From assembly GCF_004011695.2 (NCBI RefSeq), contig NC_082418.1, positions 1,240,001 to 1,304,000 on the forward strand: DNA of 64,000 nucleotides, in the 5' to 3' direction. A model generated the notes under the pieces. The model saw nothing but the letters and a program-made list of their open reading frames with translations. It was not told the DNA's origin and made no database searches. The stretch is from Ascochyta rabiei (Eukaryota > Ascomycota > Dothideomycetes > Pleosporales > Didymellaceae). Below, piece after piece: positions 1-10,496 of the stretch. A program made the translations under genes and the position numbers. How positions within the stretch are numbered: position 1 is the first letter of the stretch; the number at the start of each line of letters is the position of its first letter.

Positions 1-958
1 AGTCTTGCAATCACATCTGATAACACCGGTAATAGGCTGTGTGGATTCGACACGGTGGGGCTGCTGGTTGGTGGAAATGCATCATTTGGAGATTCGTGTT
101 GTGACGAAGAATTCTTGTGTTGAAATATTTGAAAAAAGGGTGTGAGACTTCGAACTCCTCGGGCTTTTCAAACCTTACATTGAGGATGATGCAGATGATA
201 GGGGATCAGGTAAAGGTATCAAGCATCTATTCGCTTATATGACTGGTGTGTCGTATTGTCAGTGCGGTACTGAACACGTTTGATACTCAAGCACTGACGG
301 GGATTTCTCCACACCCCAGATGCTGTCAAATGTCATCTCGTCCCCATTCAGCGTGAATGATCCCAAGTCCTCGGTGTTGGGTGTCCAACCGTAAAGTAGC
401 AGCTTCTCCCAAGGGTGCAATGACGCAGTCGAGCTCCTTAGACCAATCTATGATGTGATAGACTCAAATGTTCCTCGTCTGTGGCTACCGCGGTCCGCAT
501 GCGGTGCTTTTGAAAAGGCTTCCATTCTCGCGTACGATTTACAGATCAATATTCTCGTTCTTAATGACTCGGCCAGGCATGGCCAGTCAGCCCTTGCTGA
601 ATTAATCATTCTTCGTGATCGCATCTGAGAACGAGAAGACCTGACAAGAGGTAGAGACCGCACTGCCGTGCGCAGCTTTCGGTCTTCAAGAGCAGATAGA
701 GATACGGCCGCGGATCTACTTTCACGAAGACACACAACAGGAAGCGATATACGGGATAGGTATGGAGCGTACCCAGATCCAACAGAGGCAGTTGGAGTAT
801 GCGTTGAGCTGAATTGTTCGGGCTTTCACGTAGGCTTGGATGATGTTGGACAACACGGGTTGCCAGGGAAGAGTGCGTAATCTTTGCGGTCAAAACCTCC
901 AGCATGTGGCCACCTGAAAGCGGGAAGTATTTTCGATCGAGAATAAAACAGGTCATGG
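1..958. other. Intergenic left edge, no gene recognised
   Basis: Only short overlapping open frames on both strands occur here, and none gives a recognisable protein or a frame that could be joined by plausible introns. The stretch lies downstream of the HAD phosphatase gene on the minus strand, so its right end should contain that gene's 3' untranslated region. Confidence 0.5.
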
Positions 959-1900
959 TCAGCGTATGCTTGCGTTGTGCGCTTCAATCCACGTTTGTAT
1001 CTCAGCAAAGTCGCTCGCCCACACCATCTGCCACTCGTCTGCACACTTCCAGTCCTGCAGACGAGGACAGCAGATACCAAGGTCTTGCAATCGCTCGGCC
1101 AGCTTCTTCTGCGAGCTACCGATGGGATCATCGCGAACGCAGATGCCAAGGTCGGCTTCCAAGAGGCATTCTATGTCTGTCCAGCTGTCCCCAACATATA
1201 CAATTGGTCTGCTGGAGCCGGGACATTCGTTTCTAGATTCGCGATTCTGCTTCCGTAACCGCATCAGGTATTCCAGCTTATCACCACTGGATATAATCTT
1301 CATCATCGCGTCCTCGACGGGACTGATCTTTCCGGTAGAAACCAAGTCCCTCTCGATGCCATCAAGCTCATTTGCGTGGACTGCCTGTGGGTCCATGTAA
1401 GCTTCTCCAGCTTCCAGGCAGGATCTGATGAAGTGACGACTCCAATTGACACTCAGAATGTCTAGTTCATCGCGGTCTCGGCTTTGCATGCGCTGAAGGA
1501 ATTGCGCGAAACCTTTGCGCAGCTCTACTTCTCTTGAATCGATGACGCGTTTTGCACCTTCGGCCAAAAGCTTCCTAGTCAGGCCCGCGAAAATCCCAGA
1601 TGAGGAGACACGATCGAGACTCGCTTGCTCGACACTTTCAAGCGCCCGAAGCAGATCTTTTTCTTCTTGTACTGTCGTTGGTAGATTACTACCCGGGGCA
1701 AGCCTCTCTATTGCAGCAGTGTAGTCGGTCATGTAGGCCTCCGAGACGCGTTTCCATTCGTCGAGTACAGGTGAACTAGGCTTAGAGGAAGCCGCGATGC
1801 TGACGAGTGCATCGAGAGTGTCACGGCGTGTAATGGTGCCATCCCAATCCAGGACCCAGTGTATTGACTGATTTGGATCAAGGGGTGGTTTGGCGGTCAT
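959..1900 (-). CDS. HAD-superfamily phosphatase (phosphoserine phosphatase/MtnX-like)
   Basis: A 313-residue single-exon protein. HAD motif I is seen as DWDGTIT near residue 19, with Asp nucleophile and DxDGT pattern. The segment SVNWSR near the middle fits motif II, and VYVGDSWTDIECLLEAD fits the GDSxxD acidic motif that binds magnesium. The cap region between motifs I and II is helical and charged. By family knowledge this is a cytosolic phosphomonoesterase acting on small phosphorylated metabolites; the substrate cannot be read from the sequence. I chose the ATG at 1900 because the homologous part begins just after it; an in-frame ATG at 1990 would add 30 basic residues. The gene is divergent from sdhB, 692 bases away. 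Alternatives in the same superfamily, such as thiamine-phosphate or nucleotide phosphatases, remain possible. Confidence 0.85.
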   Translation of the reverse strand: MTAKPPLDPNQSIHWVLDWDGTITRRDTLDALVSIAASSKPSSPVLDEWKRVSEAYMTDYTAAIERLAPGSNLPTTVQEEKDLLRALESVEQASLDRVSSSGIFAGLTRKLLAEGAKRVIDSREVELRKGFAQFLQRMQSRDRDELDILSVNWSRHFIRSCLEAGEAYMDPQAVHANELDGIERDLVSTGKISPVEDAMMKIISSGDKLEYLMRLRKQNRESRNECPGSSRPIVYVGDSWTDIECLLEADLGICVRDDPIGSSQKKLAERLQDLGICCPRLQDWKCADEWQMVWASDFAEIQTWIEAHNASIR

Positions 1901-2592
1901 TGTGTTTGCTCGTCTTCTGAAGGCGCGTGTAGGTGAACAACGAAATGCAATCACTTTAAGCTTGTAGGAGCGTGACAATATGTGCGACATTCAGAAGAGT
2001 TGCCGACTCGACGTTGCTTGCGTTTGCACGCATGGAGCTCGGCTCGTGCAAAAGGAGAGCACGACAAAATACTCACGTGACCTATGTGAGGCAGACGAAC
2101 GCCTCTCCAGCGGCGGTTGCAATGCACAGACACCGGAAAAGCACTCAAGTGTCCGGGTTCCTGCATGTTACGACAGTCTTTGCACATGATTTCGTGTTCT
2201 AGACGTTGTTGACTCTGACAGTTGGGCGAGGGAACAGGTCGTGGCTACGTCAGATCTTGTGAAGACAGGAGCAACTGCTGCATCAATGCTCCTTGTTCCA
2301 AGGTCTGATCATCTAGATAGAATCCGAGTATATTTTGAAAACCGACGTCGAGCCGCTGACGTCCAACAAGCGCAAGATAGCGGATTCGAGTGTTGACGTT
2401 TTCGATGTTTAAGATCGTGGCAAGGGTCGGAAACCAAGTCCGGCTTTGTCCGAGGCTTGCACACAATTACGTGACGCTTGATTGGCCACACGGTGGCTCT
2501 TTGCTCACCCATTGCCGAGGACGTTCGAACTTCTAAGAAGGCACCTATCTGACAACAGGACATCCCGCACTCTCCACTCCACACAACCCACA
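1901..2592. promoter_or_regulatory. Divergent promoter region between HAD phosphatase and sdhB
   Basis: This 692-base interval separates two genes transcribed away from each other and must hold both core promoters and 5' leaders. I see no long coding frame and no clear repeat. No specific transcription-factor site is claimed. Confidence 0.5.
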
Positions 2593-3627
2593 ATGGCCTG
2601 CACACGCACTTTCGCTCGTCTGGCTACAAGGCAGACAGGTATGCACACGACCAACACCAGCTGCATGCGCCATTGAGCCCTGCTGACGCCATTCACGTAG
2701 CCTTCCGCCCGGCTGTCTTCTCGCGCGGTTTTGCCTCCGTCACCGACACGACCGCCCGCGAGCCCATCTCAAAGGTCGCTGAGAGCATCGTCCCAGACCC
2801 GGCCCGCAAGCCCGTCCCCGAGACCAAGACATCGACCAAGCAGGAGCCCGAGCCCAGCAAGGATGCGAAGACCAAGACCTTCCACATCTACCGATGGAAC
2901 CCTGACGAGCCGTCATCGAAGCCCAAGATGCAGTCGTACACGCTCGACCTGAACAAGACCGGTCCCATGATGCTGGATGCACTCATCCGCATCAAGAACG
3001 AGGTCGACCCCACCCTTACCTTCAGGAGAAGTTGTCGCGAGGGCATCTGTGGAAGCTGCGCCATGAACATTGACGGCGTCAACACCCTGGCCTGCCTGTG
3101 CCGCATCCCCACAGACACCGCCAAGGAGTCTCGCATCTACCCGCTCCCCCACATGTACGTCGTCAAGGACCTCGTGCCCGACATGACGCTCTTCTACAAG
3201 CAATACCGCTCCGTCAAGCCCTACCTCCAGCGCACCACCCCCTCGCCTGACGTAAGTACCAACGATCACCAGCAGCAACAGCCCACTCACTAACACGATC
3301 CAGGGTCGTGAGTACCGCCAGACCAAGGAGGACCGCAAGAAGCTCGACGGTCTTTACGAATGCATTCTGTGCGCCTGCTGCTCGACATCGTGCCCGTCCT
3401 ACTGGTGGAACCAGGAGGAGTATCTCGGACCCGCCGTTCTCCTCCAATCCTACCGCTGGATTGCCGACTCGCGTGACGAGAAGAAGGCCGAGCGCCAGGA
3501 CGCTCTCAACAACAGCATGAGCTTGTACCGATGCCACACCATTCTTAACTGCTCGAGGACATGCCCCAAGGGCCTGAACCCCGCGCTGGCAATTGCTGAA
3601 ATTAAGAAGAGCATGGCTTTCACCTAA
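2593..3627 (+). CDS. sdhB: Succinate dehydrogenase iron-sulfur subunit, mitochondrial complex II
   Basis: Three exons (2593-2638, 2701-3251, 3304-3627) encode 306 residues. The subunit passes electrons from FAD-bound SdhA to ubiquinone in the inner membrane. Residues 1 to about 25 form a basic, acid-poor presequence fit for mitochondrial import. A Pro/Lys/Glu-rich linker follows, then the [2Fe-2S] ferredoxin domain with Cys127, Cys132, Cys135 and Cys147 ([13 protein letters not shown] then LAC). The C-terminal part carries the [4Fe-4S] and [3Fe-4S] ligands in [16 protein letters not shown] and [14 protein letters not shown]. Both introns have standard ends (gtatgc, gtaagt; cgtag, tccag), and the frame joins without a gap. 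Pro230, Asn235 and His277, which match positions often changed in SDHI-fungicide-resistant isolates, are all of the sensitive type. The start ATG has a good context (acaATGg). Confidence 0.98.
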
Positions 3628-5543
3628 GCAAGACGACGGAAGTTTGGATTAGGGAGAGAGACGAAGGAAGATGGTGATGATTAGCATTCGCTGTGTGCAC
3701 ACAGGATCGACTTTTTGAGTTGGTGTTTTCGAGTTAGGCCTGTATTTTTTGGAGACATGTACGCAAACCAATCCATTTACATTCTACCAAACCCTTGCTT
3801 TCGACAGTGTCATGAGAAACTCGTGTCCCAATGGCAGTCGTGTGTTGCGAGACTTGGGAAGTGGTCAACCCTCTGGAACTGTTTCGCGCAACGTACACCG
3901 TTTGATGTTTGCCACAACGCCTTAGACACAACTGTGGCATTGTCGTCAATTGCATTAAGCGACACTGCGAGCCTCTCGTTCGCACAGCTGATGTCCACCA
4001 GAAGGTTGGAGCGAATCGCAGCCAGCAGCTGATTTGCTTCGCGTACTCGGTCGCTCAGAGAGGCTGATTAACCTTTAGGACGTTTGTCATCGTAAAGTCG
4101 GACAAAGACTACTCGTTTCATGCATTGCACTGTTGGCAAGATGTAGGTTGTTTTGCAGCACCCGTTTCACCTTTGCTCAAGCCTCAGGCTTGCAGTACAT
4201 CGAAGTCACGTAGTCAAAGGACTTCTAGGAGATGGTTCAACCATTTCGCATAATTCCTGGTTGAACAGATCGTGTTAGCCCCCGTTGTATCTGATCAGCT
4301 CATCACGTCCAGGTAGGCCTTCCAAGCCTACGAGTTTTGTCCGCAGAAAAGCCTTACGATTGGACTGATGCAAGCAGGTTTGATGGTATGATCACAGGTT
4401 TCTAGTCAGTGATCTAGGGTTCTCAAGACCGTGGGGTGCACTGGATCTGACATCAATGCGAATGCCAATAAAAACAGCGTAACGTGATTATCTACGCGCA
4501 TATATCAGTCGGTCCATCGAGCGCTATCTGTGAGTGATGCTGCATGACTTGTGCTGTGATTCAAAAGATCTTGCCGCTTACCTGAACCTACTGTTCTTCT
4601 TCTTCGACTAAGAGGACGAGAAAATACAGTTTTAGATATATCCTCGCATCAAGCAACAGATACTATTCACGTCGGCACTTTCCTTCGGTTACTGCACTGT
4701 GTCATACCATCTGAAGAGAGTATGAGGTAGTTGATGCGGGAGAAGGGTCCTTCCATCAGTTAAACGTATCCTTCCACTGGTGACAAGCACACTCTAGATA
4801 TGCTCTGACTCCCCATGGCCTCTCGGATGAGTATCGAAGGGCATGCATCGTGAAGAGCCGTTTACGTGGTAAGGCTCCTTCAATGCTTCACATTGGCCTA
4901 CGAAGTGAGCTGACAGCGAGAACCACCAGGTAGTATCCACAAACGAGAGGTGGAACACAGCGGAGCAGAGCCTCATCCTGCACCCACGCGGACGACACGA
5001 AAGACGACGAACATGGACATGTGATGGGTTGACCGAAGAGGAAGGTGCGATGATCTGTGCCACCCCATCCGGGCGTTCCAGGCCTTTCCCCGCCCCCAGA
5101 CTCCGACAACGCACCAACGCACGCACCCAGGGTCCATCGTGTTGATTGGTCTTCTGACCAACGGTCACCTGCCCGTCTCCTTGGACACGCCCAAGACGGG
5201 CTTGGGGTGTTGGCCTAAACCTAGATGTAGGATGCCGTGACTTGTGCGGCGCGCGGCAACATGCTCGTCCCGAGCAAGACCCCTCTCGGCACGAGCTATA
5301 GCGATGGCTTGGAGGGACGACGGACGGCCGGCCGGAGGAAATACCGGGTGACAAGACGGGCTGCGCATATATCGACGGCAGGATCGCAGCACTTGTACGT
5401 GGAAAGTCGGATCCCGGTCTGCTGTGAAAGTCGAGAGTCAACAGTACGTTCACACCTCGGAACACAACATCGAAAGCCTCCCTAAGGTGGTCCGTTGTAT
5501 CAACATCAAGATCATTACCAACGAGGACAAACATCTCTCCACA
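3628..5543. other. Long intergenic region, no gene seen
   Basis: About 1.9 kb between two plus-strand genes. Only fragmentary frames of 60-260 codons on opposing strands are present; their translations are rich in Arg, Cys and Ser and look like chance frames. The left end holds the sdhB 3' untranslated region and the right end the promoter of the F-box-like gene. No obvious repeat or RNA gene is visible. Confidence 0.5.
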
Positions 5544-6320
5544 ATGCCGACATCGTTCCTTGACCTCCCTCGCGAACTGCGCGACCAAATATACGATTCC
5601 TTATGGATCGCCACCCCCAAGATCTCTCTCCTTGACCACCCGTCCATGGGTCGCATCGTCGCCTGCTACAAATCGCTCCTTACCCCTGAGACTGCCCTAC
5701 CAACATGGCTCCTCACCAACAAGCAAGTCCTCGCAGAAGCAACAGCACAAATGATCCGGCACGGGACCTGGGTCGTACGACTGCGCAGCGAGTACGATGA
5801 GCAGCGAGTCGGCGCAGTGCTCTCTCCGTTTCTGGCTCGGCGATTGACGGTAACGCTCACCCACCCACTCGAAGGACCACGACCGCGGTGGCCACACGTC
5901 GTTTCCGAAGCCACACTTCGTCCATCGAAAGAGAACGTCGCGTGTTTGGCTCGCGTCATGTCCCAAATCTCCTCCACGAACAACGCGCAGGATGTCCGCT
6001 TAGTGCTCGAGCTCGTGCGGGAAGAGCCGGATGCGCGGATCGACCTCTCGCCATTGGAGGTTGCGAGCTGTATGAAGCCCGGTCTGAAGAAGCTGGAGGT
6101 GGTGGTTATGAGGGAGCAGATCTACCGGATGTATAGCGCGGAATTTGTCGAGGCTGTTGGTGCCGAGGTCAAGAGGGTGGGCAACAACATCATGGGCAAC
6201 GATGAGGACCCGAGTGTGTGTGGATTCTTCCAGAATAGAGGGCTGATGTATACTTTTGAGCATCCGGCAGAGATGGAATTGTGTCGGGTCGACTCAGGGC
6301 TTGGCGGGATGGCATACTAG
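5544..6320 (+). CDS. F-box-like/2EXR-type fungal protein of unknown function
   Basis: A single-exon protein of 258 residues. It opens with TSFLDLPRELRDQIYDSLW, the short leucine-proline helix motif that begins many fungal F-box-like and 2EXR-type proteins, which are numerous in Pezizomycotina and mostly uncharacterised. The rest alternates short hydrophobic strands with charged helices and shows no catalytic motif, signal peptide or membrane segment. The ATG at 5544 is preferred over an in-frame upstream one because the conserved motif starts four residues after it and its context is ccacaATG. If the N-terminal helix binds Skp1 the protein could be a ubiquitin-ligase adaptor, but that is inference. 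No neighbour hints at its role. Confidence 0.7.
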   Translation: MPTSFLDLPRELRDQIYDSLWIATPKISLLDHPSMGRIVACYKSLLTPETALPTWLLTNKQVLAEATAQMIRHGTWVVRLRSEYDEQRVGAVLSPFLARRLTVTLTHPLEGPRPRWPHVVSEATLRPSKENVACLARVMSQISSTNNAQDVRLVLELVREEPDARIDLSPLEVASCMKPGLKKLEVVVMREQIYRMYSAEFVEAVGAEVKRVGNNIMGNDEDPSVCGFFQNRGLMYTFEHPAEMELCRVDSGLGGMAY

Positions 6321-7554
6321 GGCCCGGCGTTGTGCGGGTGTGATATACCCCGACTTGGCTATAAATAATATGCTGTGTGAATCAACACTTCTACTTACAC
6401 ACAGCATGAGGAGCGTTCAAATCGCGAGTACGATCTTCGGTCATCCAGACCATAGTGCTGCTTACTTTTTGTATCGTTTGATGCTGTAGTGTAAGACTTA
6501 CACCAGGCAAGTGGCCTGATTGCCGTCAGACTACTGGCACCCCTGAGGACCAGGTCAGACCCAGTAAGAGCTGCGCTTATCTGCGCGCTGAATCGACACT
6601 TGGATGTTGCACGTTGGGGCTTGTCAGGAACGTATGCTCTTACTCAATGTTCACGGATACGCATCCCTGAAACATGAAAATGAAGATCGTGACGAAGGCA
6701 AGTGCAGATACGGAAAGGATGTACATGTGCAGGTGCACATCACAATTTACAGTGTTGCACCAATGTCAATTCCAATTCCAATTCCTCGGAACACACAAGT
6801 TTGGGGTTCACGCAAGGCTCGGATTTATATGATTGTATTGGTATGGTCCTTTACAAATTTCGAGTATACATCCGAGAACCACAAGAGCTGTCGCTGGTCT
6901 GCCCTGCCCTTGGTAGTTTCGTGCGCGGAGTTACACATTTGTTAATAAGAGTAAACAATGCCCCCGTCGTAAGATCATAAACTCCGGCCTTGACATGAGC
7001 CTCTCAAGACTTCCAGCAATTTGGTGTCGCCGTCCATACTCCGTCAGACTTTGTTGAGACCTGTCGAAGTTTAGTGAAAACAATGTCAGCGTGTGACGAG
7101 CAAAACGTCCATGAATGCTTCGAGATACCCCCAGAACGAAGCACACAATGGGCGAGGAAACTCGAAGCCTGCGTATCTAACAAGAAACTCCAAACCACAC
7201 CTTCGATGAGCGAGAGGTAACGCAGCGGTGCGTATGGATGTACCGGTGGGCGTCGGCTAAGCTCAAGTATGGAAGCCATGTTTAACGAAAAGTGTGATGA
7301 GAAGATAAGCAAGCATCCGCTCAGTGGAGTCATTGCGTCCCCCATCCTCGAAACCTCGAGTGATGGTTTGTTCCAGAAAAGACGTGGCGTAGATATGCAT
7401 CGCTCGTGAACGCTAGGTAATGCGGGTCGTACATCTTCGTGAAAGTGTGGTTGACAGATCTGTTCTGTATATGATTCTGACGGTGGAGTCAGTCCTTGGA
7501 AATTCTGAGGCATGGGCGCTGGGGGACGTCAACATACCACAGATTGATCTCCAT
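6321..7554. other. Convergent intergenic region, no gene seen
   Basis: The interval lies between the 3' ends of two convergent genes. It is somewhat AT-rich and contains only short unsupported frames, including one of 113 codons at 6604-6945 whose translation has no protein-like pattern. It should contain two 3' untranslated regions. Confidence 0.5.
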
Positions 7555-8430
7555 CTAATCCATGTAGAAATCGCCCTTCAGGATTCGCTCCTGCATAGCG
7601 TCTGGTTGCTTCGGCTGCTTCGGCATCTCACGGACGGGAGGTTCCATAATGGCAACACTCTTCGCACGTTGGTGAGTAGGCGCGCTCAGCATCGGAGACG
7701 GGCCAGAGATTGAGCCACGCTCAGCTCGGGAGCGGAGGTTCTCCGCGAAGTTGTAGCCTTCGCCTGTGGATGACCATGTCAGCGAGTGTTCATACTCGGG
7801 ATAGTCTTCGACATTCTCTGCGATAGTGTGCGGCCAAACAGAAGATATAGATATGGAACGCCTCGAGGAATGACCAGGAGGTGACGAAGAGTGCAGGAAG
7901 GGTGCTGAAGTGGGCAGAGAATTCGACAATGAAGACAGACCTCGTCCTCGACCACCAGTCGGGGGAGAGGCTTTATGGGTGGAAGGTCTACCATTTGGGT
8001 TTCCAACACTACCACTGCCCTGCCTGACATCCCGCAGTGCTCGTGCACCGAAGCTGAGCCGTCGAGCGAAGGGGGTGGCTGGGTTGCTACCAGGAGCGGA
8101 TGCGGAGGGGGCGTAGTCGTCTTCGAAGGGACTTTCGTCCACTGAGCCAGAGTTGACGCTGGAGAGGCTCTCAGTTCGTGTGCGGGGGTTGCCGAGGAAG
8201 GGTGACGTCTGGCCCGGCGATGCCGATAGGCCAATGGTTGTGAGTGAAAGGCGCCGCTGCTGAGCGTTGACAGCAGCTGTTGTGATGGGGCCTGACCGTC
8301 CACCTTGCTGTCCAGAATAGCTGCCTGGGCGGCCGAACAGATCTTGAAACGTCTGTCCGGTGATCGAGGCACGCCGGCGGTCCGTGGGGCCCGGAGACGC
8401 GTGAGGTGGTGAGTTGTTGCCGGAAGACAT
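7555..8430 (-). CDS. Conserved Ser/Pro-rich protein with repeated RRxS motifs
   Basis: A single-exon protein of 291 residues, mostly disordered (Ser, Pro, Gly, Arg). It carries RRASITG near the start, RRLSLTT, RRLSFGA in the middle and RRSISIS later: four basic-basic-x-Ser motifs of the sort phosphorylated by PKA-type kinases, plus RAKSVAI. A less disordered stretch with SVWPHTIAENVEDYPEYEHSL precedes the end, and the C-terminus reads RILKGDFYMD. The arrangement, with short ordered motifs kept inside a disordered chain, suggests a kinase-regulated adaptor; that is inference. I do not recognise a named family. The ATG at 8430 is clear, and the frame reaches the stop without a likely intron. 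Confidence 0.75.
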   Translation of the reverse strand: MSSGNNSPPHASPGPTDRRRASITGQTFQDLFGRPGSYSGQQGGRSGPITTAAVNAQQRRLSLTTIGLSASPGQTSPFLGNPRTRTESLSSVNSGSVDESPFEDDYAPSASAPGSNPATPFARRLSFGARALRDVRQGSGSVGNPNGRPSTHKASPPTGGRGRGLSSLSNSLPTSAPFLHSSSPPGHSSRRSISISSVWPHTIAENVEDYPEYEHSLTWSSTGEGYNFAENLRSRAERGSISGPSPMLSAPTHQRAKSVAIMEPPVREMPKQPKQPDAMQERILKGDFYMD

Positions 8431-10496
8431 GGTGTTGGCGAGAGGTGTGCCTCGGCGGTAGTGTCGGTTGTGTGGGATTGGATTGCTGCAAGTTGGGTTT
8501 TGTGTACGTGTGTTGAGCTGAGCAGGTTGAAGGATGCGTCGAAAGGAGTAGGGGAGGGTGATAAGGTGGTAGATGTATGTGGCGCACGGACTCAGGGTCT
8601 TCGCAAGTGCAGTACGTCAGCGGGGCGGAATGGCGTGATAGGCCAAACTCGGTTTCGGAGGGAGGCGCGATAGCAAGAGCGTGGTGTGAGCCTGTGAGGA
8701 GAACTAATAGTGGAGCATAAGGAGCTACGTGAGACAGAGGCAAGGACGAGTGATGGACTGTAATATAGCATCCGCAGCGGTGGGTACGAAAGGCGCGACG
8801 GGGGGATCATCCAGTTGAAGCGCTAGCAGCGAGATCGGCCTAGCGTCTTCCCCCCGCAATTCGACCTGGAAGGAACAAAGCACTCCATGTGGATAGCATC
8901 TGCATCGTGAGCCAACCAGATGGTGGCTACGCGAGGCTAGTTTGTTGCTCCCCACAGCCCGACCAACCTTCTTGTGCCAATGCCAACTTGATGCACCACA
9001 GTCATCTTGGCGCCTCCACCTCTGCACAAGCCTTGGTGCTAACGGTGCCTCGCGTATCCGCCCACATGCCAATTGATCAGGTCGTCCATCTGCATAAAGC
9101 AGTGCTGATTATGAATCTCCTATCATCATCTTCTCGGGGGGCTTTTGGGCTTATCCAGCTCAGCACATGACGACTGTGCTACCAACCTCCTGCAAAAGCC
9201 ATGCTGCCATGCTTGTAACGGAACCCGACGCAGCTGTTTCATCCAAGAAATGACTTCGCCTGCGCTGCACTGCGGGGTTGGCTTACAGCAAGTGCAAAAC
9301 ACTCGTCAACGAACAGCAAGATAAGCAATCCGTTCCAGTAAGCTCTCTAGAGCTCGATGCAGGCCTCGACGCATAGTTCTGTGGGCAGTTTGTTGGCCTC
9401 ACCGCTGGAATGAGAGCACCTGGACAAAGTGATCCTGATGTGAAAGGGTTCCAAACGTCGTTTGATCCACTGTATCGGGGAGCGAACGCACACTGCATCG
9501 TCCATTTAGCGGCAACGCCAGCCGGCCAGTTACACAGATGAATGACCGAGTTGCTTTGCAAAGCGTGACAGCCCCTGTTCTGATTGGTTCCATAGATGCT
9601 CACACAATCTTCAACGTAGATGATCGACAGACCCGACATTCAGTCCGACATTCCTGTACGCTCAAACGTCCTTATCTTGCTGGTAGACCCGGCCATGAGA
9701 AGGACGCACATACGGGCGGTCCTTTACTACACTCGGTCCCATTATCGTACTCGGCCGTACCTCAGTGATCTTACTGCATAGCTTAGCAGCTGCCGGCCGC
9801 ATCCTAAAGTTCTGGCACTGCACAGTCTGGATCTTGGCAGCGCCTACTGTACGGATGCGGGGACGTATCAGCTGAACATCTTACGACTCGCGTGCACTGC
9901 CTATTGACATGTTACGAAGCCCTTGCAACTTGAGTGGGTCATCACCGCCTGCGGCATGCTGTAGGGCTAATTAGGCCCGCACTGCAGGACTTCACGTGAG
10001 CATAAGGTGCGAATCGTACGAGTAAGAAAGCTAAAATGGTTTGTGTAACGTATGTACAGCGAATGTAAGAAGCGAAGTAAAGAGAAGAAACCACATCGAA
10101 CGTTGCTCACAATTGTTGCTTGGAAAGGTAGGGCTTTCATCTCAAAGAAAGGGTAACGCAAAAGTATAGACCAGACTCAAGAACACATGCCGATGCATGA
10201 TCAAAGAAAGTAAGAAAGGTAGTCAAGGGTATCAAGGAGAGTATAGAACAAGAAGAAGGGATGATCTAGATACGAAGGAGAGTACAGAACGGCAAAAACA
10301 GTCGAAAACGCTCAAATATTAAGACTGGAAAGGAGAGAAGGCCCAAGACATGAGAAGGAGTGGAGGAGATGCAAAAATACCACCAACTCCAAAGACCGCA
10401 AGACAAGAAGAAAAAAAACAGAAGCCGATAAGTGCCAGCTATGAAAGACTGGTAGGAGGATTGAAGAAAAGAGAAATCGGTGAACGGGCTTGCCTT
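8431..10496. other. Long intergenic region, no gene seen
   Basis: About 2 kb between two minus-strand genes. The right part (10000-10490) is purine-rich on the plus strand (A and G runs) and is the likely 3' untranslated region of the SWIM gene. The left part should hold the promoter of the RRxS-rich gene. Frames up to about 190 codons occur but overlap each other on both strands and look like chance frames. Confidence 0.5.

Noticed and set aside
959..1990. Upstream in-frame ATG at 1990 for the HAD phosphatase
   Set aside because: The added 30 residues (basic, Arg-rich) could imitate a mitochondrial presequence, but family similarity begins after the ATG at 1900, so the shorter form is preferred; it is not fully excluded.
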